A stretch of 64,000 nucleotides of DNA from Longispora albida DSM 44784. GTDB taxonomy: Bacteria; Actinomycetota; Actinomycetes; Mycobacteriales; Micromonosporaceae. The position numbers and the translations under genes were made by a program. Below are positions 33,045 through 41,498 of this stretch, in pieces (within the stretch, counting starts at the first letter, position 1; each line of letters opens with the position of its first letter). The notes beneath the pieces are model-generated. The model had not been told where the DNA came from, did not search any database, and was given only the letters and a program-made list of their open reading frames with translations. The stretch lies in assembly GCF_000379825.1 (NCBI RefSeq), contig NZ_KB903837.1, positions 279,193-343,192 of the forward strand, given 5' to 3'.

Positions 33045-34195
33045 CGGGGCAGCCTGGCATGCAGGAGCCAGCCGTCCGGAACCGGGCCGGAGGTCAGCGT
33101 GCCGCCGAGCACCTGGGCCCGCTCGGCCAGGCCGGTCAGCCCGCGCCCGGAGGGGACGGCAGCCACCTCACCGGGTACCGGATTATGAATTTCGATCTCC
33201 AGCGCGCCAGGCACCGCCGAGACCCGCACGCTGATCGGTGAGGCACCGTGGCGCAGCGCGTTCGTCAGTCCTTCCTGGACGATCCGGTAGGCCTCGCGCG
33301 ACACAGCTACCGGAATCCGCGTGCCAGCACCAGGCAGCTCGTCGGCGACGACCGCACCGGCCTGCCGGATCCGGCTGATCAGCTCCGGCACGTCGGGCAG
33401 CCCGCGAGCCGGTGCCCGCCCGGCCGGGTCGTCGCGCAGCACGCCGAGCACGTGGTCGAGATCCTCCAGCGCCAGCCGGGAGGACTCCTCGATGCTCTGC
33501 ATGGCCCGCCGGGCCAGTTCGGGATCGCTGCCGACCGCGCGCCCGGCGACGGCGGCCTGGATGGTGGCCGTGGTCAGGGTGTGGCCGATCGAGTCGTGCA
33601 GTTCCCTGGCGAGCCGGTTGCGGTGCGCGAGCACGGCCCGCTCCTCCTCGATCACCGCCAGCTTCTCCGCGGCGGTCGGGCCGAGCAGCACCGGCGCGAG
33701 CCTGCGGAACAGCAGCGTGCTGCCAGCCGTCACCGCCACAGCCAGAGCCAGGAAGAACAGGCCCACCACCGCGTTCCAGGCGCCTTCCACCTTCCAGCCC
33801 ATGATCGCGTACCCGGGATCCGGCTGCCCGGCCAGCCAGATCCACACAGGACCGACCGCGAGCAGCAGAAACAGGCCGGTGAGGCCCATGAGCGTGCTGC
33901 CGAGCCCGGTCGTGAGCGCCAGCCACGCGCCCGTGCGCGGCCAGTCCCGCCGGGCCGGCGCTGGCAGCCCGGAGCCCAGCAGCCGGTTCGCCAGCCACAC
34001 CGACCCGCCGCGTACCCAGCGCGGGAAACCGGCCGCGAACGCCCCGGCGAGCACCAGCAGGCACCAGGCGAACAGCTTGACGTCGCTCGACCCCGGCACG
34101 AACACCGCGACGGCCAGCGCGAACGGGGACACCAGGAAACACAGCACCCAGCCGAGCAGCCCGTGCGCCCAGCCGGTGAGGATCTTCTTCGTCAT
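33041..34195 (-). CDS. NarL-type sensor histidine kinase
   Basis: This 384-residue membrane kinase has four predicted transmembrane helices in the first 170 residues. The HisKA_3 dimerisation motif is 'RELHDSIGHTLTTATIQ' (about 196-212, His near 199). The HATPase has 'VQEGLTNALRHGASPISV' and 'GRGLTGLAERAQVLGG'. There is no extracellular sensor domain, so it probably senses membrane state or a hydrophobic drug. Partner of the response regulator at 32385. The stimulus is unknown. Confidence 0.93.
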   Translation of the reverse strand: MTKKILTGWAHGLLGWVLCFLVSPFALAVAVFVPGSSDVKLFAWCLLVLAGAFAAGFPRWVRGGSVWLANRLLGSGLPAPARRDWPRTGAWLALTTGLGSTLMGLTGLFLLLAVGPVWIWLAGQPDPGYAIMGWKVEGAWNAVVGLFFLALAVAVTAGSTLLFRRLAPVLLGPTAAEKLAVIEEERAVLAHRNRLARELHDSIGHTLTTATIQAAVAGRAVGSDPELARRAMQSIEESSRLALEDLDHVLGVLRDDPAGRAPARGLPDVPELISRIRQAGAVVADELPGAGTRIPVAVSREAYRIVQEGLTNALRHGASPISVRVSAVPGALEIEIHNPVPGEVAAVPSGRGLTGLAERAQVLGGTLTSGPVPDGWLLHARLPR

Positions 34196-34326
34196 GCGTT
34201 CAGTCTCCGGGCGGCCGGGGCCGCGAACCTCCCCCGCGAGAGCGAACTCTCAGGAGTCCCGGAGTACGACATCCTGGACGATCCGCACCCGTCCACAGTG
34301 TTGTATCGAGCCACGCGTATCTCTAC

Positions 34327-34339
34327 GGTGACAGTCACC
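34327..34339. promoter_or_regulatory. Short palindrome upstream of the secreted protease
   Basis: GGTGAC-A-GTCACC is a perfect six-base inverted repeat 26 bases before the protease start, downstream of an AT-rich 'TTGTATCGAG' that could be a -10. It is a possible repressor site. Confidence 0.35.
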
Positions 34340-34365
34340 AACCCCTCGGCATGTGAGGTCACTCG

Positions 34366-35190
34366 ATGAACCGTCGACTCGTCAGCACCCTCCTGGCGGC
34401 AGCCACCGGCGCGGTACTCGCCGCCACGACCCTCGCCACCCCGGCCAGCGCCGCACCCACCGCGGTGAGCTTCGCGGGCACCGTGGCGCTGAGCAACTGT
34501 TCCGGCTCGATCGTCCGCGCCCCGCACTCGCTGTCTTCCGACCCGGCGCTCGTCATGTCCAACGGCCACTGCCTGGAGAGCGGCATGCCCGGCCCGGGCG
34601 TCGTCGTGGTCAACCAGTCCTCGACGCGGTCGTTCACCGTGCTCAGCTCGTCCGGCCGGTCGCTCGGCACGGTCAGGGCCACGAAGGTCTCCTACGGCAC
34701 GATGACGAGCACCGACGTCGCGATCTACCAGACCAACCGGACCTACGCCCAGATCCAGAGCCAGTTCGGCGTCGCGCCACTGACCCTGGCGAACACCCAC
34801 CCCACGGCCGGCACGGCGATGAGCGTCGTCTCCGGCTACTGGAAGCGGATGTACAACTGCAACGTCGACGGCTTCGCCTACAAGCTCAGGGAAGCCGGCT
34901 GGACTTTCAACGACTCGATCCGCTACACGTCGGCCTGCAAGACCATCGGCGGCACGTCCGGCTCCCCGATCGTCGAGGTCAGCACCGGCAAGGTGATCGG
35001 CGTCAACAACACGCGCAACGAGAGCGGCGGGCAGTGCACGCTCAACAACCCGTGCGAGGTCGACCAGGCCGGCAACATCACCGTCCGCTCCGGAATCGGC
35101 TACGGCCAGCAGACCTACATCATCGTCCCCTGCATCGGCACCCTCAGCCAGATCGACCTCGCACGCCCGGGCTGCACGCTGCCCCGGTAG
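34366..35190 (+). CDS. Secreted trypsin-like serine protease
   Basis: This 274-residue protein has a Sec signal peptide (about 1-29, 'LLAAATGAVLAATTLATPAS' then 'A|APT'). The catalytic triad is visible: His in 'SNGHCLES', Asp in 'TSTDVAIYQ', Ser in 'GGTSGSPIVEV'. Six Cys residues in the mature part may form three disulfides. It resembles the streptomycete S1 proteases without a pro-region, so it is probably active on secretion. It ends before a very strong bidirectional terminator. Confidence 0.9.
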   Translation: MNRRLVSTLLAAATGAVLAATTLATPASAAPTAVSFAGTVALSNCSGSIVRAPHSLSSDPALVMSNGHCLESGMPGPGVVVVNQSSTRSFTVLSSSGRSLGTVRATKVSYGTMTSTDVAIYQTNRTYAQIQSQFGVAPLTLANTHPTAGTAMSVVSGYWKRMYNCNVDGFAYKLREAGWTFNDSIRYTSACKTIGGTSGSPIVEVSTGKVIGVNNTRNESGGQCTLNNPCEVDQAGNITVRSGIGYGQQTYIIVPCIGTLSQIDLARPGCTLPR

Positions 35191-35247
35191 TTCCCAGATC
35201 AAGAGCCTCAGAGCAAGAGCGAAGAACCTGATTTTGTACCTGTGACG

Positions 35248-35286
35248 CGCAGTGGCCGGGGAGACGAGGTCTCCCCGGCCACTGCG
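35248..35286. terminator. Strong bidirectional terminator
   Basis: Eighteen-base perfect arms (35248-35265, 35269-35286) enclose a three-base loop. It lies between the convergent protease and CbtA genes, 58 and 19 bases from their stops. Confidence 0.8.
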
Positions 35287-35304
35287 GTCGTGCGAAAGCG
35301 CTGG

Positions 35305-36033
35305 TCAGGCGGGCTGCGCCGTGCGGGCCTTCTTGGCTGCTCTGAGGCCCAGGAGCCCCATCACGATGCCGATGCCGGCCCACAGGAGCAGGTTCGCTCC
35401 GGCGGACACCGCGCGGAAGTCCCAGAGGAGGTTCGGCGGGATCTCCATCGCGTCCGGGTTGTCGGGGAGGACCAGGAAGCTGAGTGCCAGGGCCACCACC
35501 GGTACGGCGGCGGTGACCAGGTGCCGGACCGGCTCCGGGCTGCCCTTGGCCGCGAGCCAGGAGTGCAGCAGCATCGCGCCGGCCACCGCGACCAGGCCGA
35601 GCACGATCGCGCCCAGCCACGCGTCGGACCTCAGGCCCACGGTGTCACCGTCACCGACACCGGGCGGGGCCGCCGGGTACCGGATGAAGGGGATCAGCCA
35701 CACCCCGAGGAACCCGGCTCCGGCCAGCCGCAGCGACCGCCGCCACGGCTCGGAGCTGGGCTCAGCCTTGTGCACGAGCGCGTACACCAGGGCGAAGAGG
35801 ATGCCGAACGCCAGGCCCTCGGCGAAGAGGGCGACCAGCAGCCCGAACCGCTGCTCGCCGCGGGTGAACGTCTCCTCGCCGGTCTCGCCGGCCGCCGCCG
35901 ACCTGGCCGACTCGATGTCGATCAGTTTCCCGATCACCGGCTCGGCCAGCAGGTACGCGAATCCGCCAGCGACCACGCCGGAAACCCCGCCGGCCGCGAG
36001 ACCGCGGCCGAGCAGGGTGACGACCGAGGCCAT
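35305..36033 (-). CDS. cbtA: CbtA-family cobalt transport membrane protein
   Basis: This 242-residue protein has five or six membrane helices, starting 'GVSGVVAGGFAYLLAEPVIG'. The conserved pairing is with CbtB, whose stop overlaps its start by one base. CbtA proteins are predicted cobalt transporters in organisms that make or salvage B12. The pattern 'GEETFTRGEQRFGLLVALF' in the first periplasmic loop is typical. A cobalamin riboswitch upstream of cbtB places it under B12 control. Confidence 0.88.
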   Translation of the reverse strand: MASVVTLLGRGLAAGGVSGVVAGGFAYLLAEPVIGKLIDIESARSAAAGETGEETFTRGEQRFGLLVALFAEGLAFGILFALVYALVHKAEPSSEPWRRSLRLAGAGFLGVWLIPFIRYPAAPPGVGDGDTVGLRSDAWLGAIVLGLVAVAGAMLLHSWLAAKGSPEPVRHLVTAAVPVVALALSFLVLPDNPDAMEIPPNLLWDFRAVSAGANLLLWAGIGIVMGLLGLRAAKKARTAQPA

Positions 36034-36266
36034 CAGTGGCAGGGAGCGCCGGCGAGGTGCCGGGCGTCGTGCGTGAACTCGTGGATGAAGTTCTGGTCGA
36101 ACGACAGCTGGCCGAGGATCGGGGCCAGCAGCGCGCCCTGGTCGACGAAGACCGAGTACAGGGTCAGCAGGGCGAACGCGAGGGCGATGCCGACGATGAC
36201 CGCGTCGCGGACCGGCCGCCAGCTGAGAGCGCCTTCGGCGGTGGTCACGGGGGTGATGGATGCCAT
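36033..36266 (-). CDS. cbtB: CbtB-family cobalt transport small subunit
   Basis: This 77-residue protein has one membrane helix ('VIVGIALAFALLTLYSVF') and a C-terminal histidine-rich motif 'HEFTHDARHLAGAPCH'. That motif is the family hallmark and the likely metal site. It is the first gene of the cbtBA operon and follows a cobalamin riboswitch. Confidence 0.9.
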   Translation of the reverse strand: MASITPVTTAEGALSWRPVRDAVIVGIALAFALLTLYSVFVDQGALLAPILGQLSFDQNFIHEFTHDARHLAGAPCH

Positions 36267-36299
36267 CTCCGCTACTCCTTCCCGGGGTGTCCCCGCCCC

Positions 36300-36465
36300 G
36301 GTATCCAGGAGAACGACGGGTCAGTGTCCTGACTCCCGGATCGTTGTCCTCGACTCACCTTCCCGCCCCTCAGGGGGCAGTGGCCAGCACGAGGGAGGAC
36401 TCCCCGGTCACAGTGGCGGGACCGTCCCGGACTCACACCGGGTTCCTGCGCACCGTCGTCTCATG
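36300..36465 (-). promoter_or_regulatory. Cobalamin riboswitch of the cbtBA operon
   Basis: Read on the minus strand, the leader shows a purine-rich start, 'GGAACCCGGTGTGAGTCCGG', then 'CCCGCCACTGTGACC' (the B12 box GCCACTG) and a closing C-rich hairpin near the gene. Order and spacing fit the cobalamin class. It ends close to the cbtB start, so it may control translation. Limits of the element are approximate. Confidence 0.85.
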
Positions 36466-36703
36466 TTCAATTTGTGCGTTCCCAGGATCGTGCCCCCGGC
36501 CCCGGCCGTCAACCCGGAGGGTGTGCCCTTGGTCACAGGGTGGAACGATCCGCCCTCTGACCAGTGAACAGGGACAATCCCTTGAGGACCCCCCATCTAG
36601 GACTACTCCTTTTCCCTTCAATTGCGGGCATTGTTCACCCGACATTCGGGTTCCGTAATACTCAGGGTGGAGCCGGCGTGGCTGCTTCTCGTTCAGCGGG
36701 CTG
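36466..36703. other. Intergenic region between cbtBA riboswitch and esterase
   Basis: No gene is supported. The gap must carry the riboswitch promoter (minus strand) and the esterase promoter. It includes relatively AT-rich stretches near 36610-36660 and a small hairpin CCCGA-CATT-CGGG. No strong operator is evident. Confidence 0.4.
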
Positions 36704-37888
36704 ATGGGGAAACGGGTTCGCGCACCTATCGTGATCGGCGTGGGGGAGAAGATCGCGCTGGCTGACGGCGTCTGGGACGTGCGGATAGCCAACGGCTGGT
36801 TCGTGCTGGTCATCGCGCTGCTGACCGTGGGGGTCGCGGCGTTCGCCGCTGTCACCTGGGACTGGGAACGCCTCCGGCGGACCCGGCGGGCGGCTGCCCT
36901 GCTGCTGACCCAGATCATGGTGATCCTGACCTGCGCGGCCGGCGTGAACGCGCAGTCCAATTTCTATGCGACGATCGGCGACCTGTTCGGCAAGGGCGCG
37001 AGCGGCGGGCACGGCTCGATGACACCGCCGGGGACGCCGGTACTGGACCACACGGCCCCGACCGCCACGTTCGGCCAGTGGCTCACCGCCCGGCGCGCGC
37101 CGGGCCGGGGCGTGGTCGTGCCGCTGGTCATCGCGGGCAGCCGGACCGGGTACCGGCTGCCGGCCCGCCTCTACGTCCCCGACGCGTACTTCGCCCAGCC
37201 GGAGCGGCGTTTCCCGGTACTCCAGCTCCAGGCCGGGTACCCGGGCACGGTGGAGAGCTGGACGAAGAGCGTGGGCATCCCCGAGATGCTCGACCGGCAG
37301 ATCGCGTCTGGCCGGATGCCCCCGGTGATCGCCATCGCCCCCGAGCAGAACCCGGTCCGGGGCCGCGACAGCGAGTGCGTGGACGCGAACGGCGGGCTGC
37401 GCGCCGAGACGTACCTGGTGCACGACGTGCGCGAGACGCTCGGCCGGTACCTGCGGCTCACCACGGACCGCACGGGCTGGGCGCTGATGGGCTACTCGAC
37501 CGGCGGGTACTGCGCGGTGAACCTCGCGCTCCGGCACCCGGAGAAGTACTCCTCGGCCGTCAGCCTCTCCGGGCACTTCCAGCCGATCGTGGACCGCAGC
37601 ACCGGCAACCTGTACCGGGGCGACGCCGCCCAGCGCCGGGCCAACGATCCGATGTCGACGGTCGGCGACACCCGCCAGCTGCCGATCCGGTTCTACCTGT
37701 TCGCAGGCAAGAGCGACACGGTCGCGGTGAAGGCCGCCGGTGAGCTGGCCGGCCGGGTACGCAAGCCGGACGAGGTGATCGTGGCCGACGCCCCCGGCGG
37801 GCACAACTTCAACGTGTGGAAGAACGGGATGCCCGGCATCCTCACCTGGCTCGCCGAGGGCATCCGGCACTGCACTTCCGCCGCCTAG
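36704..37888 (+). CDS. Membrane-anchored esterase of the Ag85/enterochelin-esterase fold
   Basis: This 394-residue protein has two membrane helices at the N-terminus (about 28-50 and 65-85) and an extracytoplasmic alpha/beta-hydrolase domain. 'PVLQLQAGYPGTVESWTKSV' (about 163-182), the nucleophile elbow 'MGYSTGGYCAVNLALR' (Ser about residue 266) and the terminal 'APGGHNFNVWKNGMP' (His) give the catalytic Ser and His. Such proteins are acyltransferases or esterases acting at the cell surface. The start ATG at 36704 is the only in-frame choice with a ribosome site. Its 3' end overlaps the GNAT gene by four bases. Confidence 0.83.
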   Translation: MGKRVRAPIVIGVGEKIALADGVWDVRIANGWFVLVIALLTVGVAAFAAVTWDWERLRRTRRAAALLLTQIMVILTCAAGVNAQSNFYATIGDLFGKGASGGHGSMTPPGTPVLDHTAPTATFGQWLTARRAPGRGVVVPLVIAGSRTGYRLPARLYVPDAYFAQPERRFPVLQLQAGYPGTVESWTKSVGIPEMLDRQIASGRMPPVIAIAPEQNPVRGRDSECVDANGGLRAETYLVHDVRETLGRYLRLTTDRTGWALMGYSTGGYCAVNLALRHPEKYSSAVSLSGHFQPIVDRSTGNLYRGDAAQRRANDPMSTVGDTRQLPIRFYLFAGKSDTVAVKAAGELAGRVRKPDEVIVADAPGGHNFNVWKNGMPGILTWLAEGIRHCTSAA

Positions 37889-38457
37889 GCGTCAGATCTC
37901 AGGCGCGCGTGCAGGTGCATGCTGTGCCAGCCGTCGGCGTGCAGGTGGGCCGAGCGCAGCGTGCCCTCGTACTGGTAGCCGCAGGCCTGCGCCACCCGGC
38001 AGGACGCCTCGTTGCCGACGGAGTGGTGCAGGTCGAGCCGGTTCATGCCGAGGTCGTGCAGCAGCCAGCGGGTCAGCTCGTTCACGGCCCGGGTGGCGAC
38101 GCGCCGGCCACGGGCGGCGGGCATCACCCAGTAGCCGATGCCGGCGTAGCCCTCCTCCAGGCTCATGCTGCCGAGCCCGAGGCGGCCGAGGACGGCGTCG
38201 GTGCCCGCGTCGGCGATCGCCCAGCCGCCACGGGTACCGGCCTCCCACAGCGGCGCCCAGGACAGCGCCCACGCCTCGGCTTCCTCGACGCTGTCCATCA
38301 CGCGGGCGTGCCAGCGCTGGATCGCCGGGTCCTGGTACGCCTCGTAGACGGCGGGGGCGTCCTTGGCGAGCCAGGGCCGGATGACCAGGTCGCCGGCCGT
38401 CAGGGTCGGCTGGGGCGGGAGCGTGGGCGGCAGGGCCGGGATGATCAGGCTGGGCAT
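37885..38457 (-). CDS. GNAT acetyltransferase (RimJ/RimL type)
   Basis: This is a 190-residue N-acetyltransferase. The pattern is 'LVIRPWLAKDAPAVYEAYQD' at the start, 'GYAGIGYWVMPAARGRRVAT' (the acetyl-CoA loop region) and 'NEASCRVAQACGYQYEGTLR' near the end. That is the RimJ/RimL/SpeG-like 'Acetyltransf_3' layout. The substrate is unknown. It is convergent with the esterase. Confidence 0.88.
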   Translation of the reverse strand: MPSLIIPALPPTLPPQPTLTAGDLVIRPWLAKDAPAVYEAYQDPAIQRWHARVMDSVEEAEAWALSWAPLWEAGTRGGWAIADAGTDAVLGRLGLGSMSLEEGYAGIGYWVMPAARGRRVATRAVNELTRWLLHDLGMNRLDLHHSVGNEASCRVAQACGYQYEGTLRSAHLHADGWHSMHLHARLRSDA

Positions 38458-38488
38458 GCAGTCATGATCACAGATCGGGTGCTCTCGT

Positions 38489-39280
38489 TCACGCCAGGGC
38501 GAGGTCCGGGCCGTCCTCCGGCTCGTGCCGTGGCGACGGCACCTTGTAGTCGTCGGTGAGCAGGGTGGTCGGGCCCGGCCAGGTCGACTGGGTGACCTCG
38601 ATCGGGTGCCGCTGCCCGTCGTAGCCGATGTGCAGCAGGGTCAGCACGGGGGTGTCCGCCCGGATCTGGAGCGTCTCGGCCTCGTCACGGTGCGGCAGCC
38701 GGGCGCTGAGCTGGTCGGTCGCGTAGACGTACTGGCGGCCGGTGACCTCCTCGACCTCCTGGTACAGCGGGCGGGTCAGCGGGGCCAGGCCCTCCAGCGC
38801 GCTGCCAGCCACCTCGCTCGCGCGCAGCCAGGTCGCGCTGACCTCGACGACCTGCTCCTGGCTGGTGATGACGGCCCGCCGGACGAGCAGCTCGGTACCC
38901 TCGGCCACCCCGAAGGCCGCAGCCACCTCGTGCGGGGCGGGTGCGCGGCCGACGAGCGTGAGCCGCTGCCTGTACCGGGCACCCGGGTCGGTGTGGTACC
39001 CCCGGGTCGTCCCGTACCGGCCACGGGCCAGCCGGGCCAGCCGCCGCCGGACCCCCCGGACGTACGTGCCGGAGCCGGGGCGGGTGATCAGCAGCCCCTC
39101 GATCCGGAGCTGGTCGATGGCCCGCTGGGCGGTCTGCTTGGCCACGCCGTAGATGTGCCCGATGTCGGGAATGGAGGGCAGCTTCTCGCCCGGCCCCCAG
39201 TCCCCGGCCTGGATCTTGGCCCGGATCTGGTCGGCGATCTGCCGGTGCGGCCACTCGGTGGCCCCGGGGTTCACGGACAC
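38489..39280 (-). CDS. GntR/HutC-family transcriptional regulator with UTRA domain
   Basis: This 263-residue regulator has an N-terminal winged helix (about 13-75): 'IRAKIQAGDWGPGEKLPSIP' and 'VAKQTAQRAIDQLRIEGLLI' with 'RPGSGTYV'. The C-terminal UTRA ligand domain is about 95-250. The GTG at 39280 is chosen for its GGGAGG site. It is the same superfamily as DasR, but the recognition helix and ligand pocket cannot be matched to DasR by eye. The gene is divergent from glutaminase. Confidence 0.88.
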   Translation of the reverse strand: MSVNPGATEWPHRQIADQIRAKIQAGDWGPGEKLPSIPDIGHIYGVAKQTAQRAIDQLRIEGLLITRPGSGTYVRGVRRRLARLARGRYGTTRGYHTDPGARYRQRLTLVGRAPAPHEVAAAFGVAEGTELLVRRAVITSQEQVVEVSATWLRASEVAGSALEGLAPLTRPLYQEVEEVTGRQYVYATDQLSARLPHRDEAETLQIRADTPVLTLLHIGYDGQRHPIEVTQSTWPGPTTLLTDDYKVPSPRHEPEDGPDLALA

Positions 39281-39602
39281 GCTGACCTCCCTGCCTGGGC
39301 TGACCGGCCGCCCCGGCCGGTACCGGCTATCCACTGTGGCGCTCCTGGCCCAGGGTCCTAGGATGTCATACGTTCCCGGGATTCCGGCCGCCAATCGGAC
39401 ACCGCGGCAATCCGGCGTGCCCCGCCCAATCCACCCCACAAGCTGATCTTTCAGGGTCAGGTGGCCGATGCCGCTCAGATCGAGGGTAAACGCAAGGGGT
39501 TTCCCCGTTCCTGGCCAGGGTGCTCGCCGCATAGGTTCGGGCTAGCCGGCGCCGCGTGCCGTGCCGCGGCGGCCGCCTGGTTCTACCCAGAGGGGGGTAG
39601 GT
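39281..39602. other. GntR/glutaminase divergent intergenic region
   Basis: No gene is supported. It holds the GntR promoter on one side and the long glutaminase leader on the other. G/C-rich pairing segments occur near 39490-39600, but I cannot assign a riboswitch class. Confidence 0.4.
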
Positions 39603-39639
39603 GGAGGGAGCGGGTGGGCAGTGCCTGCTCCCTCCTTTT
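39603..39639 (+). terminator. Terminator-like hairpin in the glutaminase leader
   Basis: Nine-base arms GGAGGGAGC/GCTCCCTCC are followed directly by TTTT. This is a full rho-independent form, rare in this window. It sits in the 5' leader of glutaminase with no upstream plus-strand gene, so it may act as an attenuator. Confidence 0.55.
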
Positions 39640-39661
39640 CCAGGGAATGGAGAATGGCCGG

Positions 39662-40573
39662 ATGGAGTATCAGCAGCTCCTGGAGCACATCCGGGCCGAA
39701 GTTGTTCCTGCGGCGGGTCGCGGGCGGGTCGCCGACTACATTCCGGCGCTCGCCGCCGTGGACCCCGGCCGGTTCGGGATGGCCGTCGCGACCGTCGACG
39801 GCGAGGTCTACGGGACCGGTGACTGGCGGCTGCCGCTGTCGATCCAGAGCGTGTCCAAAGTGTTCAGCCTGGCGCTCGTGCTGCGCGAGGACGGGGAGAA
39901 GATCTGGTCGCGGGTGGGGCGGGAGCCGTCCGGCCATCCGTTCAACTCGCTGCTCCAGCTGGAGCACGACCAGGGCATCCCGCGTAATCCCTTCATCAAC
40001 GCCGGAGCCATCGTCGTCACCGACCGCCTGCTGACGCTCACAGGTGATGCCCGGTCGGCCGTGCGTGACTTCCTGCGTACCGAGGGGGAGAGCTCCGCCG
40101 TCGGCTTCGACCCGGTCGTCGCGGCCTCCGAGGCGGACCACGGGCACCGCAACGCCGCTCTCGCCCACCTCATCGCGAGCTACGGCAACCTGGAGAATCC
40201 GGTACCCGACGTGCTCGACCACTACACCTGGCAGTGCTCGGTCGTCATGACCTGCCGGGAGCTCGCGCTGGCCGGCCGGTTCCTGGCCCGGCACGGTACC
40301 GGGGCGTCCGGCGAGCGCATCCTGTCCCGCAGCGACGCCAAGCGGCTCAACGCGACGATGCTGATCGGCGGCACCTACGACTCGGCCGGCGAGGTCGCGT
40401 ACCGGGTCGGCCTGCCTGCCAAGAGCGGCGTCGGCGGCGCGATCCTCGCCATCGTGCCGAACAGGTGCGCCGTCGCGGTGTGGGGCCCGGGGCTCGACGC
40501 CAGCGGCAACTCGGTCGCCGGCCTGGCCGCGCTGGACGCCTTCACCACACTCACGGGCTGGTCGGTGTTCTAG
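39662..40573 (+). CDS. glsA: Glutaminase
   Basis: This 303-residue serine-dependent glutaminase converts glutamine to glutamate and ammonia. The family motif 'PLSIQSVSKVFSLALVL' holds the catalytic Ser-x-x-Lys. 'GHPFNSLLQLEHDQGIPRNP' and 'FINAGAIVVTDRLL' are signature blocks. 'SGVGGAILAIVPNRCAVAVW' closes the domain. Length is normal for bacterial GlsA. ATG 39662 ('MEYQQLLEHI') is chosen by family start; ATG 39647 is in frame. It has a hairpin with T-run in its leader. A large inverted repeat follows its stop. Confidence 0.93.
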   Translation: MEYQQLLEHIRAEVVPAAGRGRVADYIPALAAVDPGRFGMAVATVDGEVYGTGDWRLPLSIQSVSKVFSLALVLREDGEKIWSRVGREPSGHPFNSLLQLEHDQGIPRNPFINAGAIVVTDRLLTLTGDARSAVRDFLRTEGESSAVGFDPVVAASEADHGHRNAALAHLIASYGNLENPVPDVLDHYTWQCSVVMTCRELALAGRFLARHGTGASGERILSRSDAKRLNATMLIGGTYDSAGEVAYRVGLPAKSGVGGAILAIVPNRCAVAVWGPGLDASGNSVAGLAALDAFTTLTGWSVF

Positions 40574-40578
40574 GGGTT

Positions 40579-40656
40579 AGCGGTCCCAGCACAATGGCGC
40601 CGCCGGTCGTCGCCTGAAGCCGCCAGGGCGCCGCCAGTCATTGTGCTGGGACCGCT
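40579..40656. repeat. Large inverted repeat, MITE-like or transposon remnant
   Basis: Two perfect 18-base arms (40579-40596 and 40639-40656, AGCGGTCCCAGCACAATG and its complement) flank 42 bases of GC-rich spacer. The gap lies between glutaminase and the dehydrogenase. The spacer itself has partial symmetry (GGCGCC near both ends). No open frame is inside. It could be a palindromic terminator or a non-autonomous mobile element. Outer bases (TTAGC/GCTTAGC) are nearly symmetric too. Confidence 0.55.
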
Positions 40657-40669
40657 TAGCCTTGCGTGC

Positions 40670-41488
40670 ATGATCAAAGTTGCGTTTCTCGGGCTCGGGA
40701 GCATGGGCGCCCTGATGGCCGGCCGGCTGCTCGACGCTGGCTACGACCTGACTGTGTGGAACCGGTCGGCTGAGCGGGCCGCCCCGCTGGCCGAGGCCGG
40801 CGCGAAGGTCGCTGCCAGCCCGGCCGAGGCGGTGGCCGGTGCCGCCGTCGTGGTGACGATGCTGACGGACGGCGCTGCTGTCCTTTCCGTACTGTCCGAG
40901 GCCGCCCCGGCCCTGGAGCCCGGTGCCGTCGTCGCGGAAATGTCGACGATCGGCCCCGGCGCCGTCGCCGAGCTCCGTGCGCTGCTCCCGGCCGGAGTCG
41001 GCCTGGTCGACGCCCCGGTACGCGGCAGCCTCCCGAAGGCCGCCGCCGGCACCCTGGGCATCGGGGCCGGCGGCTCGGAGGCGGACTTCGCCGTCTGCCA
41101 GCCGGTGCTCGGCGTCCTCGGCACCGCCTCGCTGATCGGCCCGCTCGGCACGGGCGCCGCGGCGAAGCTGGTCGTCAACGCGGTGAACATCGCCGCGTTC
41201 ACGATCGCCGGCGAGGCGCTGGCCCTGAGCACCCAGCTCGGCATGTCCCAGGAACTCGCCGTCGAGACGCTGAAGGACACGGCCGTGTCCTTCATCCTGC
41301 CCCGCGTCGAGGCGCGCCTGGCCAACCCCGAGGCCCCGGTCGACTTCGCGCTCGGCCTGGCGGCCAAGGACATGCGGCTGGCGACGGAGGTCCGCGACTC
41401 CGCGGTGCTGGCCGCCACCCGCGACGAGCTGGCGGCCCGCGAGGAACGCGGCGACGGCCCGAAGGACTTCAGCTCCGTCGTTCTCTGA
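40670..41488 (+). CDS. NAD(P)-dependent beta-hydroxyacid dehydrogenase family oxidoreductase
   Basis: This is a 272-residue member of the 6-phosphogluconate/3-hydroxyisobutyrate dehydrogenase family. The Rossmann motif 'VAFLGLGSMGALMAGRLLDA' lies at 4-23. The substrate loop is 'VDAPVRGSLPKAAAGTLGIG'. The Lys signature region 'GTGAAAKLVVNAVNIAAF' holds the catalytic Lys. The start ATG at 40670 gives the canonical 'MIKVAFLG'. The physiological hydroxyacid is unknown. It is convergent with an MFS pump and shares a terminator with it. Confidence 0.88.
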   Translation: MIKVAFLGLGSMGALMAGRLLDAGYDLTVWNRSAERAAPLAEAGAKVAASPAEAVAGAAVVVTMLTDGAAVLSVLSEAAPALEPGAVVAEMSTIGPGAVAELRALLPAGVGLVDAPVRGSLPKAAAGTLGIGAGGSEADFAVCQPVLGVLGTASLIGPLGTGAAAKLVVNAVNIAAFTIAGEALALSTQLGMSQELAVETLKDTAVSFILPRVEARLANPEAPVDFALGLAAKDMRLATEVRDSAVLAATRDELAAREERGDGPKDFSSVVL

Positions 41489-41498
41489 CGGCGTGTAC

